DNA from: Rhyacophila brunnea
Taxonomy: Eukaryota; Arthropoda; Insecta; Trichoptera; Rhyacophilidae
Assembly: GCA_022495005.1 (NCBI GenBank)
Contig: JAGYXB010000662.1
Location: forward strand, 405,720-469,719
Direction of reading: 5' to 3'
Length of the DNA: 64,000 nt
In this document: positions 1 through 10,183 of the stretch, piece by piece
Numbering within the stretch: the first letter of the stretch is position 1
Layout: the number at the start of each line of letters is the position of its first letter
Translations under genes and position numbers: made by a program
The notes under the pieces: generated by a model
Databases searched by the model: none
Told to the model about the DNA's origin: nothing
Seen by the model: the letters and a program-made list of their open reading frames with translations, nothing else

Positions 1-1283
1 TGAGTGATGTGTATTGTCATAACAGAAGTGTTGAGAAGAGTCTTGAAGATGACAGGTGGCGATGTATGTTTTTTCTCTTATCGTCTTCCTCGTGAAAGTG
101 GGGCGACTCCGTTGAAAAGACTATTTGAAGGATAGAAGACACCCAGTTTTCGAGTCTTCGAAAAGGTTCTTATTTAATAGAGAAAAAGGGAACATGAGGA
201 TTGAAAAACTCGGTCTTGGTTGGACATAGAGCTTGTGATTTCTAGAGAATTCTTGAGATATTTGAAAAAATTAACAAATTCCAATCACAATGAAAGTCGG
301 AAACTTTTTTGTTTTTAAAGCTTTTCTGTCATTTTCTCATCCCACGTAGGTTTTACGAGTATTACAGACCTGATCAGTTATTCATTTATCATTAGATATC
401 AATATTAAGTTATAATCGTAAATTACCGATTATTGATAATTCAATAATTCAAATTTTGTTTATATTTAGATTGACGTCAACCTCATTTCTTAATGACTAA
501 TTAATATTGTTTTAAAACCAAAACGTGTAAGTATGAATTTTATTTAAATTATTGAGCGATCGGTGCTTTTTTAAAATTTATTTATCGAAATCAAGTCTGC
601 AATCGATTAATGAACCCAAATATAAATTTAAATTTAAAATCTGAAACCCATGAAATGATTTGTTTGAAACTTGAAACAGTACAGTATCGAGAGTTTTTGG
701 ATTAGTATGAACGTAGTAGTATCATGAAAGCTTTGCAAATATTAATTTAGCATTTAAACCACAAAATGCAAATAACATTCGGGACGTGTCACATTGAAGC
801 GGTCACATTCACACGAGCCGAATAAATTTATTTATTGTGTCTAGTTGTTACGGCTATTTTTGCGCGAAAACGGATTCGCCACAGTGTTTACCAACCGAAC
901 GACAAATACGATACACTGGATATAACGATAAATTTAAATCGACGCTTGCGCCGAAATTTAATATTAATTAAAAAAAATGTTTCTGTACAAATCATTTTTT
1001 TTTTTATTAAAACTTTTTGAAGTGAAGGGTGGATTTCAATGTACGCTTTAAAAATACTCCCGACAAATTCATGTTACTGCCTTATGTGAAGTCCTTATAT
1101 GAGATTATATTGTATTGAATGTTGAGTTTCACCGACTCAAATATGCCAGAATCAGCCGCACAACGATAGGAAGAAAAAGTATACAAATGTACCTAATATA
1201 AATAAAAAAATCCTAAAAGCGTCAGCGTATCTGATAATATAGAGGAAAAACAAAAACGTTTGATTACTTAATTACTTATGTTT
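1..1283. other. AT-rich stretch, no gene seen
   Basis: Both strands carry only short chance reading frames with no recognisable domain. I see no tRNA-like promoter boxes, no inverted repeat of note and no similarity to the repeat families found elsewhere in the window. Confidence 0.6.
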
Positions 1284-1525
1284 TTTATTCAACGAATAAT
1301 TCACAAGATTTAAGAATGTAACATACATAATTTTGAAAACACTTCTGAGAAAATATATTATAACCATAGATATATACATGCACTATGTGCATGGGCGCGA
1401 CACCCGAGACATGCAGGTTCGATTCCTACGGGGTGTCTTACTTTCTTCAAAAAGAATTTTTCTAGTAGTTATAATATATTTTCTCAGAAGTGTTAAAAAA
1501 TTATGTATGTTCAAAAACTTTTGAG
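1284..1525 (+). mobile_element. SINE family 1, copy with inverted arms
   Basis: The centre is tRNA-like, with a B-box match GGTTCGATTCC near 1427 followed by the family signature GGGTGTCTTAC and a TTCAAAAAGA stretch. The right arm (GTTATAATATATTTTCTCAG...) is repeated in reverse complement on the left (about 1324-1365), and the left arm continues outward to ATTCAACGAATAATTCACAA, which is the reverse complement of the 3' end of other copies. The element is therefore arm, tRNA-like body, arm. Other copies lie at about 5.2, 6.9, 7.2, 16.6, 46.6 and 63.0 kb. The RNA polymerase III promoter reading is inferred from the boxes. Confidence 0.65.
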
Positions 1526-1873
1526 TGTCGCATTGGTCGAAACACGGCCATTTTTTGATAATATAATAGTAGATACATAATAATAACAATGGCAAATTAA
1601 TATATATTTATTTGAACTAAATACTTCAGGTATTACTCCTCCAGTCTGCTGGATACCTAAAGTATAGGTACCCAAAAGCGCCCGCATTATCTCTTTGAAA
1701 TATATGTTTATTCACTGTCTCTGGTACTCAATTGAGCGGCACTCACCTCTTCTACCACCGTCGTTAAAGCAGAGAGTCCCCAGAGTCTGGTGACAGGTAG
1801 GAATCGTAGGTAGCATCAGTCAAGAGAGCTGTTGACGACAACGGTTCCACAAATCTAAGTGTTCAGAATCGTG
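1526..1873. other. No gene seen
   Basis: Unremarkable sequence between two repeats. No motif or reading frame can be supported. Confidence 0.5.
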
Positions 1874-2260
1874 TCCAGAAACTTATACGTATGCAGTTAA
1901 CCGTATCACACTTCACCGTGAAATGCTGTACCGGAAATATAAGGCCGTATATTAAAGGCCGTCCAACCTCTTTGGGTCGTAGAGTACTGACATATAATTC
2001 ATGTCTAAATAATACACGGTTCTTGTCGGTTTACATTTTACAGGAAGCCAGCAGCAAACAAATTTTGACAATAGCCGATATACTGGATTATCTGTTAGGT
2101 TAAGTTAGGTTTTCATTCTTGAATTCATGAATTCAGCCAAAATCAGCTATGTAAATTGAATGAATGTTCATATTGAATCTAATAAATCCGATAAGAAAGC
2201 TTACGGCGAACTATGCCACGGTGAAATGTTTTACGTACAATTTAGATGTAACCTATCAGA
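1874..2260 (+). repeat. Dispersed repeat family A, long copy
   Basis: This block recurs, with scattered changes, at 45763-46137 on the same strand, and shorter parts recur inverted at about 39705-39850 and 44655-44770. Shared landmarks are CACTTCACCGTGAAA near the left end, CCTCTTTGGGTCGTA, TTCTTGTCGGTTTACA, GGAAGCCAGCAGCAAACAAA and CACGGTGAAATGTTTTACGT near the right end. The CACCGTG motifs at the two ends are in opposite orientation, so this may be a non-autonomous DNA transposon with degenerate inverted ends. It has no coding capacity and I cannot name the superfamily. Confidence 0.6.
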
Positions 2261-2437
2261 ATCGAACGAGAATGCTGTAAATACTTATAGTAGGTATATG
2301 CCATATAGGTGTGAAAGAAAATCTATTATTCAAACAAATGTAGAGTTTGTACTTATATTCATGCGATAGTTTAATTTAAACTAATGACTCTTAATGAAAA
2401 GTACCGCTTGATCTTTGCATCCCGCCACTTCGATATT

Positions 2438-2764
2438 GGGTCTAGGACGATTTGGCGCCGGGACAACTGGACGCCACGCAATTCAAAAATAAAAAAATGT
2501 TAGGTAGGTACTGATACGTACTTAAAAAAAATATTCAATATATTTAAATTATTATACTTAATATGATTTAAGAGTTTTTTTATATATAGCTTTAGGCATG
2601 GTTATTCTCAATTCGCAATAAAAAAAACATTATGTTAAGAGTAGAATGAATAAAAGCTACTAAGTAGTAGATAGAAACTAATTAAAATTTATCGTCTACA
2701 TTCTGTTGACTTGTCTACGACAGTGCGGCGTCCAATTGTCCTGGCGTCCAGTTGTCCCATTCCC
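2438..2764 (-). mobile_element. Non-autonomous DNA transposon, family B (327 bp)
   Basis: Flanked by a perfect 8-bp direct repeat TCGATATT (2430-2437 and 2765-2772). The left end reads GGGTCTAGGACGATTTGGCG and the right end ...GTTGTCCCATTCCC. Both ends carry GGGACAACTGG..CGCC in inverted orientation, and the right end also carries a second GGCGTCCAATTGTCC block. A longer copy in the opposite orientation lies at 30410-30942 and also has an 8-bp duplication, which fixes the termini independently. The 8-bp duplication fits hAT, P or Merlin elements, but the GGG termini are not the usual hAT CAG. It encodes nothing. Confidence 0.8.
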
Positions 2765-2851
2765 TCGATATTTTTGTCGATCAATAATCGTTGTCATTGA
2801 TGTTAAGAAATTTTCGGTACTTATCCGTAAAGGGATGTTTAAAAATAGTGC

Positions 2852-3029
2852 CGGTTTATTTATTATGGTTTGTTTGGGCAGGGTTTAATTGAATTTTAAA
2901 AACAAACCAGAACTTTTGAAAAAATTTGTATTCTTAGTTCAATGAAAACAAATAAATATGGCTGACAAAGTTTAATGTGCACTATTTATGTCGCATCTCT
3001 ACCGCTTACCCCCCCACCCTTCGCCACTG
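2852..3029 (-). mobile_element. hAT-like MITE family C, partial
   Basis: Ends at ...CACCCTTCGCCACTG (3029). Read on the minus strand it aligns along its length with the complete copy at 51306-51510, sharing GACATAAATAGT and TTTGTTTTCATTGAACTAAG. The far inverted end is missing, so the copy is truncated near 2852. Confidence 0.65.
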
Positions 3030-3159
3030 GGATAAAATGTACGTCTTAAAAAAAGTACAGTAGAAAATATAGTCACATAAAGAAAATGGAATTTGGAGCT
3101 CGATGTGCAATGTTTACACTATTATTTATGTGGGCGAAAAAATCACGTGGCATATTAAA

Positions 3160-3395
3160 ATAATGAGTCTGCATTGGATCGGCCGCGTGCTAAGAATACC
3201 TGAAGAATTACCAGCAAGGTGGGCTATTCACGCATACCTACCCCGAAGATAAGAGAATGTTTGGAAAGCCAAAACTGAACTACAGCAACTGGAAAGCGTC
3301 AGCGCTGAAGCATCCAGAATGGAAGACATTTTTGTAGGAGACCAAAATCCGCCAAAGGTTGTAGTCCCAAAAAATAAAACAGTACCAGTAGTATT
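3160..3395 (+). pseudogene. Degenerate LINE reverse-transcriptase C-terminus (possible)
   Basis: One frame reads LHWIGRVLRIPEELPARW followed by stops and then FGKPKLNYSNW. This is the layout of the region just after the reverse transcriptase domain in insect LINEs (W-G-H-V-x-R-M, then G-K-P or G-R-P, then W). Frame breaks show it is dead. The match is by motif spacing only, and I would not exclude chance. Confidence 0.4.
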
Positions 3396-4475
3396 AGAAA
3401 AATAACGATTATTATTTTCCGGCTTTATTTACTATTCACGCTAAAGTCAAGGTGACAAACAGCTGACCCTTTGTCGTGTTTGAAACTGTAAATTCAATGT
3501 TCCAGTGCCCCTGTATGCTACAGTATGACCCCACTAGACATTCAAAAATTGTGACCCATTTCACGTTGATTTTTATAAATCAAAATTGAAGTATTCACAC
3601 TCTCTCGAATAGTTCGTTTATTGACATGTTCAATCACTCCCAAATTCAGGCACTCAAACACTGATATAGTTAAATGAGGTGATTTGTTGAAAATTGTATT
3701 TTTTAATTATTATATTGTATTATTATTTTTGCTAGTTTTATTTTTATGAAAAAATGTTTAAGTATATATATATTACATAGCTATGTCAATTTTTAGAAAC
3801 TTTATAGATTGTCATTCTAAAGTGCATGCGCCGTTTGTAAATAAATGAATACATAAAACCTTAACCTACATAGATGAACGGTTTTTGTTCAACATCTTTA
3901 GTTTCAAAAAAGTTAAAAATGTATATTTATATAAAATAAGTAGGTACACAAAAACCTACGGAGAGTCCGATTATTCATGGATACATTGTAAAAACATACA
4001 GACTCGTGTATACACTTTGTGCCTTGCGCAAGCGACACATAACGACATAAAGTATTAAAGTGCGGTGCTTAAAAGTATTATTGTTACCATTATTTGTTGT
4101 CTGAGCGAGACGGGGGCACGTGTGCCGGCATACGCCGCGCCGCTTTGGGGCACGTGCCCACGTGCAAGCGCCATACGATGATCCTTTCATAATGGAAACT
4201 CTGGCGGCGAGATGATCGAATTCGTCACGAAGAAAATTAAGTGGACGTTAAAGGAGGAGAGAGGACGGGACTCGTAAATGCACTCCGATGACATTGTGCG
4301 TGGTGTTTGCTTTGAGATAAACGCATATTATTTTAGTCGTTTGTCGTAACATGGTACTTAGTTACTTGACGATTTATCAATACATTCAAATGAGAATCTA
4401 ACTCTTTTTAGTCATAATTATCAATTCCAGGACTTTTACTATGTCCTTGTTTTCATTTGTGCAAAGAATATATCG
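3396..4475. other. Mostly empty; contains a GC-rich island near its end
   Basis: AT-rich and without supported genes, except that about 4085-4280 is clearly GC- and CpG-richer than its surroundings (see the E-box entry). Confidence 0.5.
4110..4170. promoter_or_regulatory. Cluster of three CACGTG E-boxes in a GC-rich island
   Basis: CACGTG occurs at 4117-4122, 4151-4156 and 4159-4164, the middle one inside the 12-bp palindrome GGGCACGTGCCC. CACGTG is the core site of bHLH factors of the Myc/Max, USF and Clock/Cycle type. Three sites within 48 bp, in a local CpG-rich patch surrounded by AT-rich DNA, suggest an enhancer or promoter, but no adjacent gene can be shown. A GC-rich transposon end is the alternative. 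Confidence 0.35.
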
Positions 4476-4738
4476 TGGGTTGCTGCCAAAAGTTGGTAAG
4501 TTTTGAAATCAATTTATGGAGTAATTGCAATATTAAGTTTGACATGACCTCTAACATCAGGCATAATGCTGATTTATTTATTTTTTATGTGCATGTTCTA
4601 TATATCGGACGACTTTGAACTTTTTTATAGTATACCTACGTATTTATATAAAATATATTATATACTTACACATAAATCCGTTGTCAACTCTAAATACCTC
4701 AATAAATTATCGACTTACCAACTTTTGGCAGCAAGCCA
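4476..4738. mobile_element. MITE with about 22-bp inverted ends
   Basis: The left end contains TTGCTGCCAAAAGTTGGTAA and the right end its reverse complement (ACTTACCAACTTTTGGCAGC). The arms stay partly complementary for about 50 bp inward. The sequence between is AT-rich and codes for nothing. A TA target site is possible but the boundaries are not certain. Confidence 0.7.
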
Positions 4739-4739
4739 T

Positions 4740-5140
4740 AAACAATTTTATATAAGGTAATAATATATTTGTTTTTAATTATATGTAACACGACATGTTA
4801 GAAAATGTTTAAGAAAGAGCGAGACAGGAAAAAGACGTATTAAACATAGATGTATAAACGCAAATTCTAAATTTGAACAATTGGAGGAATTATATATTTT
4901 AATCGGGTCGTGAAAGAAAACATTATCGTTTGACAGATGCTTATTGTGCGGAAATAGCACATTGAGTGATTACAGTAGGTATCTAAAAAAATTGACTAAT
5001 ACGAGTGCACCGACTCTGTGAGTGCACTTAACAAATTGTGTTAATAATTACTTATGGTTATATTTGGAGATATCCTGACGTCGGCATACAATTAAGGTAA
5101 GTAGGTACCTACATATTATTGGTAACCCGATTCAAACCAC
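4740..5140. other. No gene seen
   Basis: AT-rich spacer between a MITE and a SINE remnant. No motif can be supported. Confidence 0.5.
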
Positions 5141-5335
5141 AAAACCCGATTATTAAAATTTCCAAAAATTTGTTAGGCGCGTTAATTCAGTGGATGCGGG
5201 ATCAACTCCCGCCGAGCGTCGTATTTTTTCAAAGATTTTTACTATCACGAATTGAGGTGTTTTTAAATTATGTGGGTATCTTAAATAGAAAATTTTATAT
5301 TCTCAAATCCTGTGAATAAATTATTCGTTGAATAA
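5141..5335 (+). mobile_element. SINE family 1, diverged copy
   Basis: Has the family order: a degenerate tRNA-like part around 5174-5218 (TTAATTCAGTGGATGCGGGA, then CAACTCCCGCC), GTCGTATTTTTTCAAAGA, GAGGTGTTTTTAAATTATGT, and the 3' end signature TTATTCGTTGAATAAA. No left inverted arm is visible. Confidence 0.55.
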
Positions 5336-5453
5336 ATGTGTCATTGATTTTCATCATTGCAGTAGCCAAGTAAGTTGACATAGTGACTTCTTTCAGTAAT
5401 ATAAATCTCATATGAATTGATTATATCAAAGAAACATGCCAAAACTTATTTTG

Positions 5454-5843
5454 ATATCGTCGGTGTTTTGTAAAAAGGGCGAATCAACCAAAATGCTACT
5501 TTACAGGAGGAGGATTTTTAACTTTTGACATTTATTTGTTTTTTACCTGTAGATGATTATAAATATCTAACAAGTTTATAATAAAGCTTAGAAAGAATAC
5601 TGTCATTATACTAGGTATTATTATATAATATTTTAAAAGGCCTAATATGTCACATTTGCTTTTTATTTCGGAATTTTAATTAATTTAATTTTAGTCGATT
5701 ATCGTTTTTAAGTACTTTCCTGTGGAGATAAAAATTCGCCGTTTTTACACAACAAAGCTAGTGGGGTACATATTGTATTTTCATTAAAAACTCGATTTCA
5801 ACAAAATGGTTGATTCGCCCTTTTTACAAAACACCGACGATAT
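5454..5843. mobile_element. MITE with 37-bp perfect inverted ends
   Basis: The first 37 bases, starting ATATCGTCGGTGTTTTG and running through AAAGGGCGAATCAACCA, are repeated exactly in reverse complement at the other end. The arms begin ATAT, so a TA target site (Tc1/mariner-type) is plausible, though this cannot be separated from the arm itself. The interior of about 310 bp is AT-rich and codes for nothing. Confidence 0.8.
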
Positions 5844-6721
5844 ACGAAGTTTTGCTCTTATTTCATTCATATTAAATTGGCTTAAAAATTCATTTCTAGC
5901 ATTAAAAGATGGGACATTTAAAAGTATTTTCTGATAAGATACCTAAATCAAAATGGTTAAAATATGACGATCTTTACCTTTAGCCTCAGGTTCTGGATAT
6001 AGTATCTTTTCCTAGTTATAACCCTTACGATTGAGGGTCGCGAACATTCCGGAACAAGTAGGCACTACAGAATTCTGGATCAGTTATAAATAAGGTTAGA
6101 AAAAAATAATAATGTAAATATTTTTAATTTTTGGTCAGCTGACGAAGATAAATTTTTGCCAGTTAGGCGTGTCCTCTTTCGTAATCATGGCAGTAGTTTA
6201 CGAATCGTGAGTGGGATTAAGACAAGCGACGAACGAGCGTCGGCATCCACATATTGAAATTCTGCGGGCGGATAGGCGGCGTCGGTATGGCATGCGACGT
6301 CGCCGCGTCCTAAACAAAGGTGCCGAATGATTCGTCTCAGGAATGGAGCCGACATCCGCTGAGTGAGATTAATAATAACGCCTCCCTTCGACCCTGTTCT
6401 GCGCCGAGCGCAACCTTTTATGTGATGAATTAAAAAGTCCACTAGCTTATGTTTTCGTGTCTGAACGCTGTTTGGAGCAAATGGATATCAAAACATCTTT
6501 TTAAAAATGTTTTAACTATAACAGACACGGTTACAAATTATTAAAACAATATTATTTTTATACCAATTACATCCACGGTGCAACCGATATTGAAGGCGTG
6601 GCATGAGATTTTTTTAAATTTACAAATATTTTAATAATAAATGAAAACCATCCACGCTTCACTTTTATTAGAATTAGAATTTGAAGTATCTAGGGCTATC
6701 ATATCTAAAAAAAGTGTCGAT
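5844..6721. other. No supported gene; GC-rich island at about 6190-6440
   Basis: Between 6190 and 6440 the sequence becomes clearly GC- and CpG-rich. On the minus strand it stays open for 85 codons (6442 down to 6185, many Arg), but the protein has no motif I recognise and the openness may follow from low AT content. Outside the island I see nothing. Confidence 0.4.
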
Positions 6722-6825
6722 CGCTGTGGGTCTATTCTATACACAGGGCGGCTATCGACGGTAGTTTATCATATTTATGTATTGAGGTTTTATAATTGTT
6801 ACAATAAATTAACCGTACGATATAC

Positions 6826-6972
6826 GGGTACAAATCCCGTCGGGTGTCATATATTTTTTCGAATGTGATTTTTATATTAGGTAGGTATATATCTGAGGTG
6901 TTTTCAAGTTATGTATGTTCAATATATATAATGTTACACTCTCAAATCTTGTGAACTATTCGTTGAATAAAA
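6826..6972 (+). mobile_element. SINE family 1, 3' part
   Basis: Begins in the B-box region (ACGGGTACAAATCCCGTCGG), continues with GTGTCATATATTTTTTCGAA and ends TCTTGTGAACTATTCGTTGA. The 5' tRNA-like half is missing or replaced. Confidence 0.55.
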
Positions 6973-7148
6973 GAAATGGTTTATTAAAAATTGTTAGTCT
7001 AAATATTTGGTACGAACCTGGCGTCGGTTAGTAACTATGGTAATTAATGATTCCTTGATTTAAAACAGAAAAACTGAAAGTAAAAAACAACGCGATTTGA
7101 TAAGCATTTCATGTAGAACCTATTATTTAAAATTATCGTAATTAAGTA

Positions 7149-7280
7149 GGAGGCACGTAGCTTAATTGGTTAAAGTATATTGGCGCGATACCAGTGGATA
7201 TAGGTACGGGTACAAATCCCGTCGGGCATCGTATTTTTTTCAAATGTGATTTTTTCTAGTATTTTAGATATTTTCAATGT
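7149..7280 (+). mobile_element. SINE family 1, tRNA-like head with short tail
   Basis: The head has an A-box-like CGTAGCTTAATTGGTTAA and a B-box-like GGGTACAAATCCC, followed by the family CGTATTTTTTTCAAA. The tail is cut off before the usual 3' signature. This is one of the better preserved tRNA-like heads, though the cloverleaf is imperfect. Confidence 0.55.
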
Positions 7281-7840
7281 TTAATAAGTGAACCGTCTAA
7301 ACCAGGGGTTCACAAACTTTTTCGTCAAAGAGACAATTATGAAATCAAAAATATTTGGCGGGCCGCCCTGCCCTTTCTATTGAAAATATTTTCTGTTTTT
7401 AAAAAAAACATAAGGCAAATAAATAAAATAGCATCTCATTGAAACTTATATTTTTGACTAAATATATATAATTATTACTCTTATTAATATACTAAAAAAT
7501 AGCCATGTGATTTATGGAACTGTTTGTTTGAAACTAAATCCTAAATCTAAAACTGAACTAAATCCTAATCTAAAATATCAAAGTGTTTGACGATTCATTC
7601 TTGCCAGAGGATATTTAATTTTAAATATAATTTTTAATATTCCATATGAAGAATAAAAAATAATACAGATTTAACAAAAATCTCGCGGGACACATTAAAA
7701 GTCATGCGGGACATACTTGGTCCGCGGGACACACCTTGTGAACCCCTGGTCTAAACTGTCAAAAAGTGGTATATCTTAACAGGCCGTGTTAAATTTTAGA
7801 GAGAGATAGGTAGTTTTGACAGTTTAGACGGCTAACTTAT
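7281..7840. mobile_element. Small MITE interrupted by a hAT element
   Basis: AATAAGTGAACCGTCTAAAC at 7283-7302 and its near reverse complement ending about 7840 (GTTTAGACGGCTAACTTATT) are the ends of an inverted-repeat element of about 110 bp, once the 446-bp hAT insert at 7303-7748 and one copy of its duplicated target are removed. The hAT element landed inside the left inverted repeat. Confidence 0.6.
7303..7748. mobile_element. Non-autonomous hAT element (446 bp)
   Basis: The ends are CAGGGGTTCACAA... and ...TTGTGAACCCCTG, perfect for 13 bp. The flanks are an exact 8-bp duplication GTCTAAAC (7295-7302 and 7749-7756). CAG termini and 8-bp duplications are the hallmark of hAT transposons. 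Near the right end CGCGGGACA-type strings are repeated. There is no transposase reading frame, so movement would need an enzyme supplied elsewhere. Confidence 0.9.
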
Positions 7841-7925
7841 TGTAACAATTATTATACCTCAATACATAAATATGATAAACTATCGTATATAACCGCCGGT
7901 AGACGCCTTGTGCATAGAATATACC

Positions 7926-8670
7926 AATTGGTATCGGAATCGTGTCGAAAGACAGTATCAATACTGATATCGGTATCGGTCAAAAAAAGTATGGTAAGGC
8001 ACATCAAAATATTGATATTTTTTTCTAGAGCCGCACTGAGATAAAACGGAACACGTCAAGCAAAGAAGATTATAATATTCTAATATAACGATCCTCAATA
8101 ATTACGTGAAATAGCAAATATCAGTACCTACTTAATTAACCAGAGTTAGAAGTTAGAAGCAAAATTTAATTTATGCTCAGTCCATAAGAATATACATATG
8201 CCCGTAAACAAATAAACATTATAAGTATAGAAACTATCTTGAATTGTTGTACAAATAATGTTTATGTGTGAACGTGCTGGCAGACAAGCAAGTATGGCTA
8301 CAATTAGGAGTTTTTTTAACTCTTTCATCGGAATGTTCTATTAATTAAATCACACACATATATTATACTGTCCAAACAAACAATAATTTAATCTTTATCA
8401 AGACAAGCATAAGTTTCTAACAAATGTTTGTACAAGTGCATTTGAGTAGCGGTAAAAGTTTACAAACGATTGTATAATTTGTATGCAGCCATATTATTAT
8501 GACGAATCTCGCTCTGGATTGTGCTTTACAAACAATTCATTGAATATTACTAATTCAGAGAATAGATTATTCTATTAAATCTAATAAAAGATAATATTAT
8601 TGCCGAAACATCAGAAAAGAAACCAGTGGATAAGGAAGTAAACAAAAGTACGCGAAGTGATAGAAATATA
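7926..8670. other. No gene seen
   Basis: AT-rich. About 7920-7980 contains TTGGTATCGG/GATATCGGTATCGG strings, which faintly recall the ends of MITE family E but are not enough to call. Confidence 0.4.
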
Positions 8671-8881
8671 TTTTTTGCGACCATGTCCGATCCTAATAAG
8701 ATCAGATGGGCCTCCATAGAATGGAGGTTTGTATTAACAGGTTTTGTTTTTTTCTGAGAAATGGATGTCAGTCACTTGCTCAACCTATTAGAACCATACT
8801 TTAACCCATAAACAAATTGAAAAACTATATATTTACTTGCCAGACCCAGGATTCGAACCGAAGCCTCACGGCGATCGTGGG
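8671..8881 (-). mobile_element. SINE family 2 (tRNA-derived), minus strand
   Basis: On the minus strand the head carries the B-box GGTTCGAATCCTGGGTCTGG, followed by the body GCAAGTGACTGACATCCATT, TGTTAATACAAACCTCC, GGAGGCCCAT and a poly-A-like end preceded by CGGACATGGTCG. The same order is present at 13229-13408, 16312-16834, 25089-25296 and 45526-45752. The A-box half of the head is degraded here. Box sequences point to transcription by RNA polymerase III and mobilisation by a LINE. Confidence 0.75.
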
Positions 8882-9095
8882 TCAGAAATAATAACCGTTG
8901 GATAAAAAATATCGTCATACAGTGGTATCCAAGGCTCACTAAAAGACCATCAGGATGCCCTAAAACCTGCTAGAAATACGAACTCATAAACTTCGGTGTA
9001 TGTACGTGGCAGCGACGAACTAGGGATTGAGAAGAGTGAAGGAGCTAGAGGAGGTCTTCATCCAGCAGTAAATCGACCCCAGCTGTTGATGATTT
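8882..9095 (+). pseudogene. RTE-like LINE 3' fragment
   Basis: Frames match the end of the better copy at 24375-24950: a region equivalent to RWTNAVIQWYP, then a GTGGCAGCGACGAACTAGGG stretch, GAGGTCTTCATCCAGCAG and the non-coding end CGACCCCAGCTGTTGATGAT. Stops and small deletions show it is dead. It abuts the SINE family 2 copy directly. Confidence 0.65.
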
Positions 9096-10183
9096 TATCG
9101 ATTGTTGGTATTAATGTAATGAGAATAGAAGTATTGTATTTTGCAATCGGTATCATGTTTAAAAAACGACACATTACTTCATCTATTGTAGCAGAATAAT
9201 CAATACAATTTTGGCAATATTTTGATTTTTAAATTTAAGTGAGTATGTTTTACAATTATCGTAGGTACTTATGGTTTGGCACCGCTGCCTTATTAGACAG
9301 TTTGGGCACGTATTTAGGGGGGGACGAAGAGGCGTTATCAGGAACAATGATTATGAGTATCGCAGGAATTCCTGCGCCATGATATGGTGCCATCTTCTGA
9401 ATTTCGCGCGATTGTTTGGCGAAACTTCCGATGACACCAAGGTATGCCGAAAATTTTATATCCTAATTTTGATTTTTCGTGCATTCCGCCGCGACCTGTC
9501 AGGTATCGACCGTAATTTATATGCAATTTATAACGCCTGGGGTGAGTAATAAATCTGACATTTCGTGTAAACCCTGCTTCATAGGATAATATAACAATAC
9601 ACCGTGGCAAAGATCTGATACCAAATGATTACTCTAAGTTTATATTGACGTATATTTTATTTATATAAGAATGTAAATAAAATATGTGATTTTTTTATAC
9701 AAGATTATTGCTCAGAATTTCGTGAATTTGTTTATTATTCCACCAGTGGATAGGAATACATAAAGTAAAAAACTTACGATACCTATTCAATAATTAAATT
9801 ATTGAGTCTGTAATCGTAATTAATATTTGTATGAACATAACATGTACCACGCTTAATATGAAAGATCAGTTTTGTATAAAAAAATATTATTTAAAATAAA
9901 GTGAAAATATAAATAAATAATATAATTGTCAAAGTGTGTAGTTTATTATAAACGTTTATCTCCTCCCAGCAAGCAATTTTCGCCATATTAGTATGATATG
10001 AGTATATGTAGTGTTTCCCAAGTGGGTCGCATAAATAATGTCAAAATATACATTTTCTTAAAAAAATGAAAACGCTTCTAAATAAATATAGTATTTGTTA
10101 CTTTTTAAAATTAAAATGGGAACATATTATTTCGATAATATGTATTGTTTAGCAGTTGAACGAGTGAAGTAGGTACGTGCACG
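9096..10183. other. No supported gene
   Basis: About 9270-9550 is less AT-rich and stays open for roughly 90 codons on both strands, but no domain or codon signature supports a protein. The rest is AT-rich and featureless. Confidence 0.4.

Larger units (their letters stand above)
6722..7925. mobile_element. Nested inverted-repeat composite
   Basis: The left part (about 6735-6815, containing GTAGTTTATCATATTTATGT and TAATTGTTACAATAA) is repeated in reverse complement at about 7830-7915. Between the arms lie two family-1 SINE pieces (6826-6972 and 7149-7280) and a small inverted-repeat element that was itself split by a hAT MITE (7303-7748). The composite records at least three rounds of insertion. 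I cannot tell whether the outer arms are one old transposon or two opposed copies of a dispersed repeat. Confidence 0.6.

Noticed and set aside
2095..2115. Telomere-like TTAGG repeats
   Set aside because: Only TTAGGTTAAGTTAGG is present, inside a dispersed repeat. Far too short for telomeric DNA.
6185..6442. An 85-codon Arg-rich protein on the minus strand
   Set aside because: Openness is explained by local GC richness, and no motif or splice context supports it.
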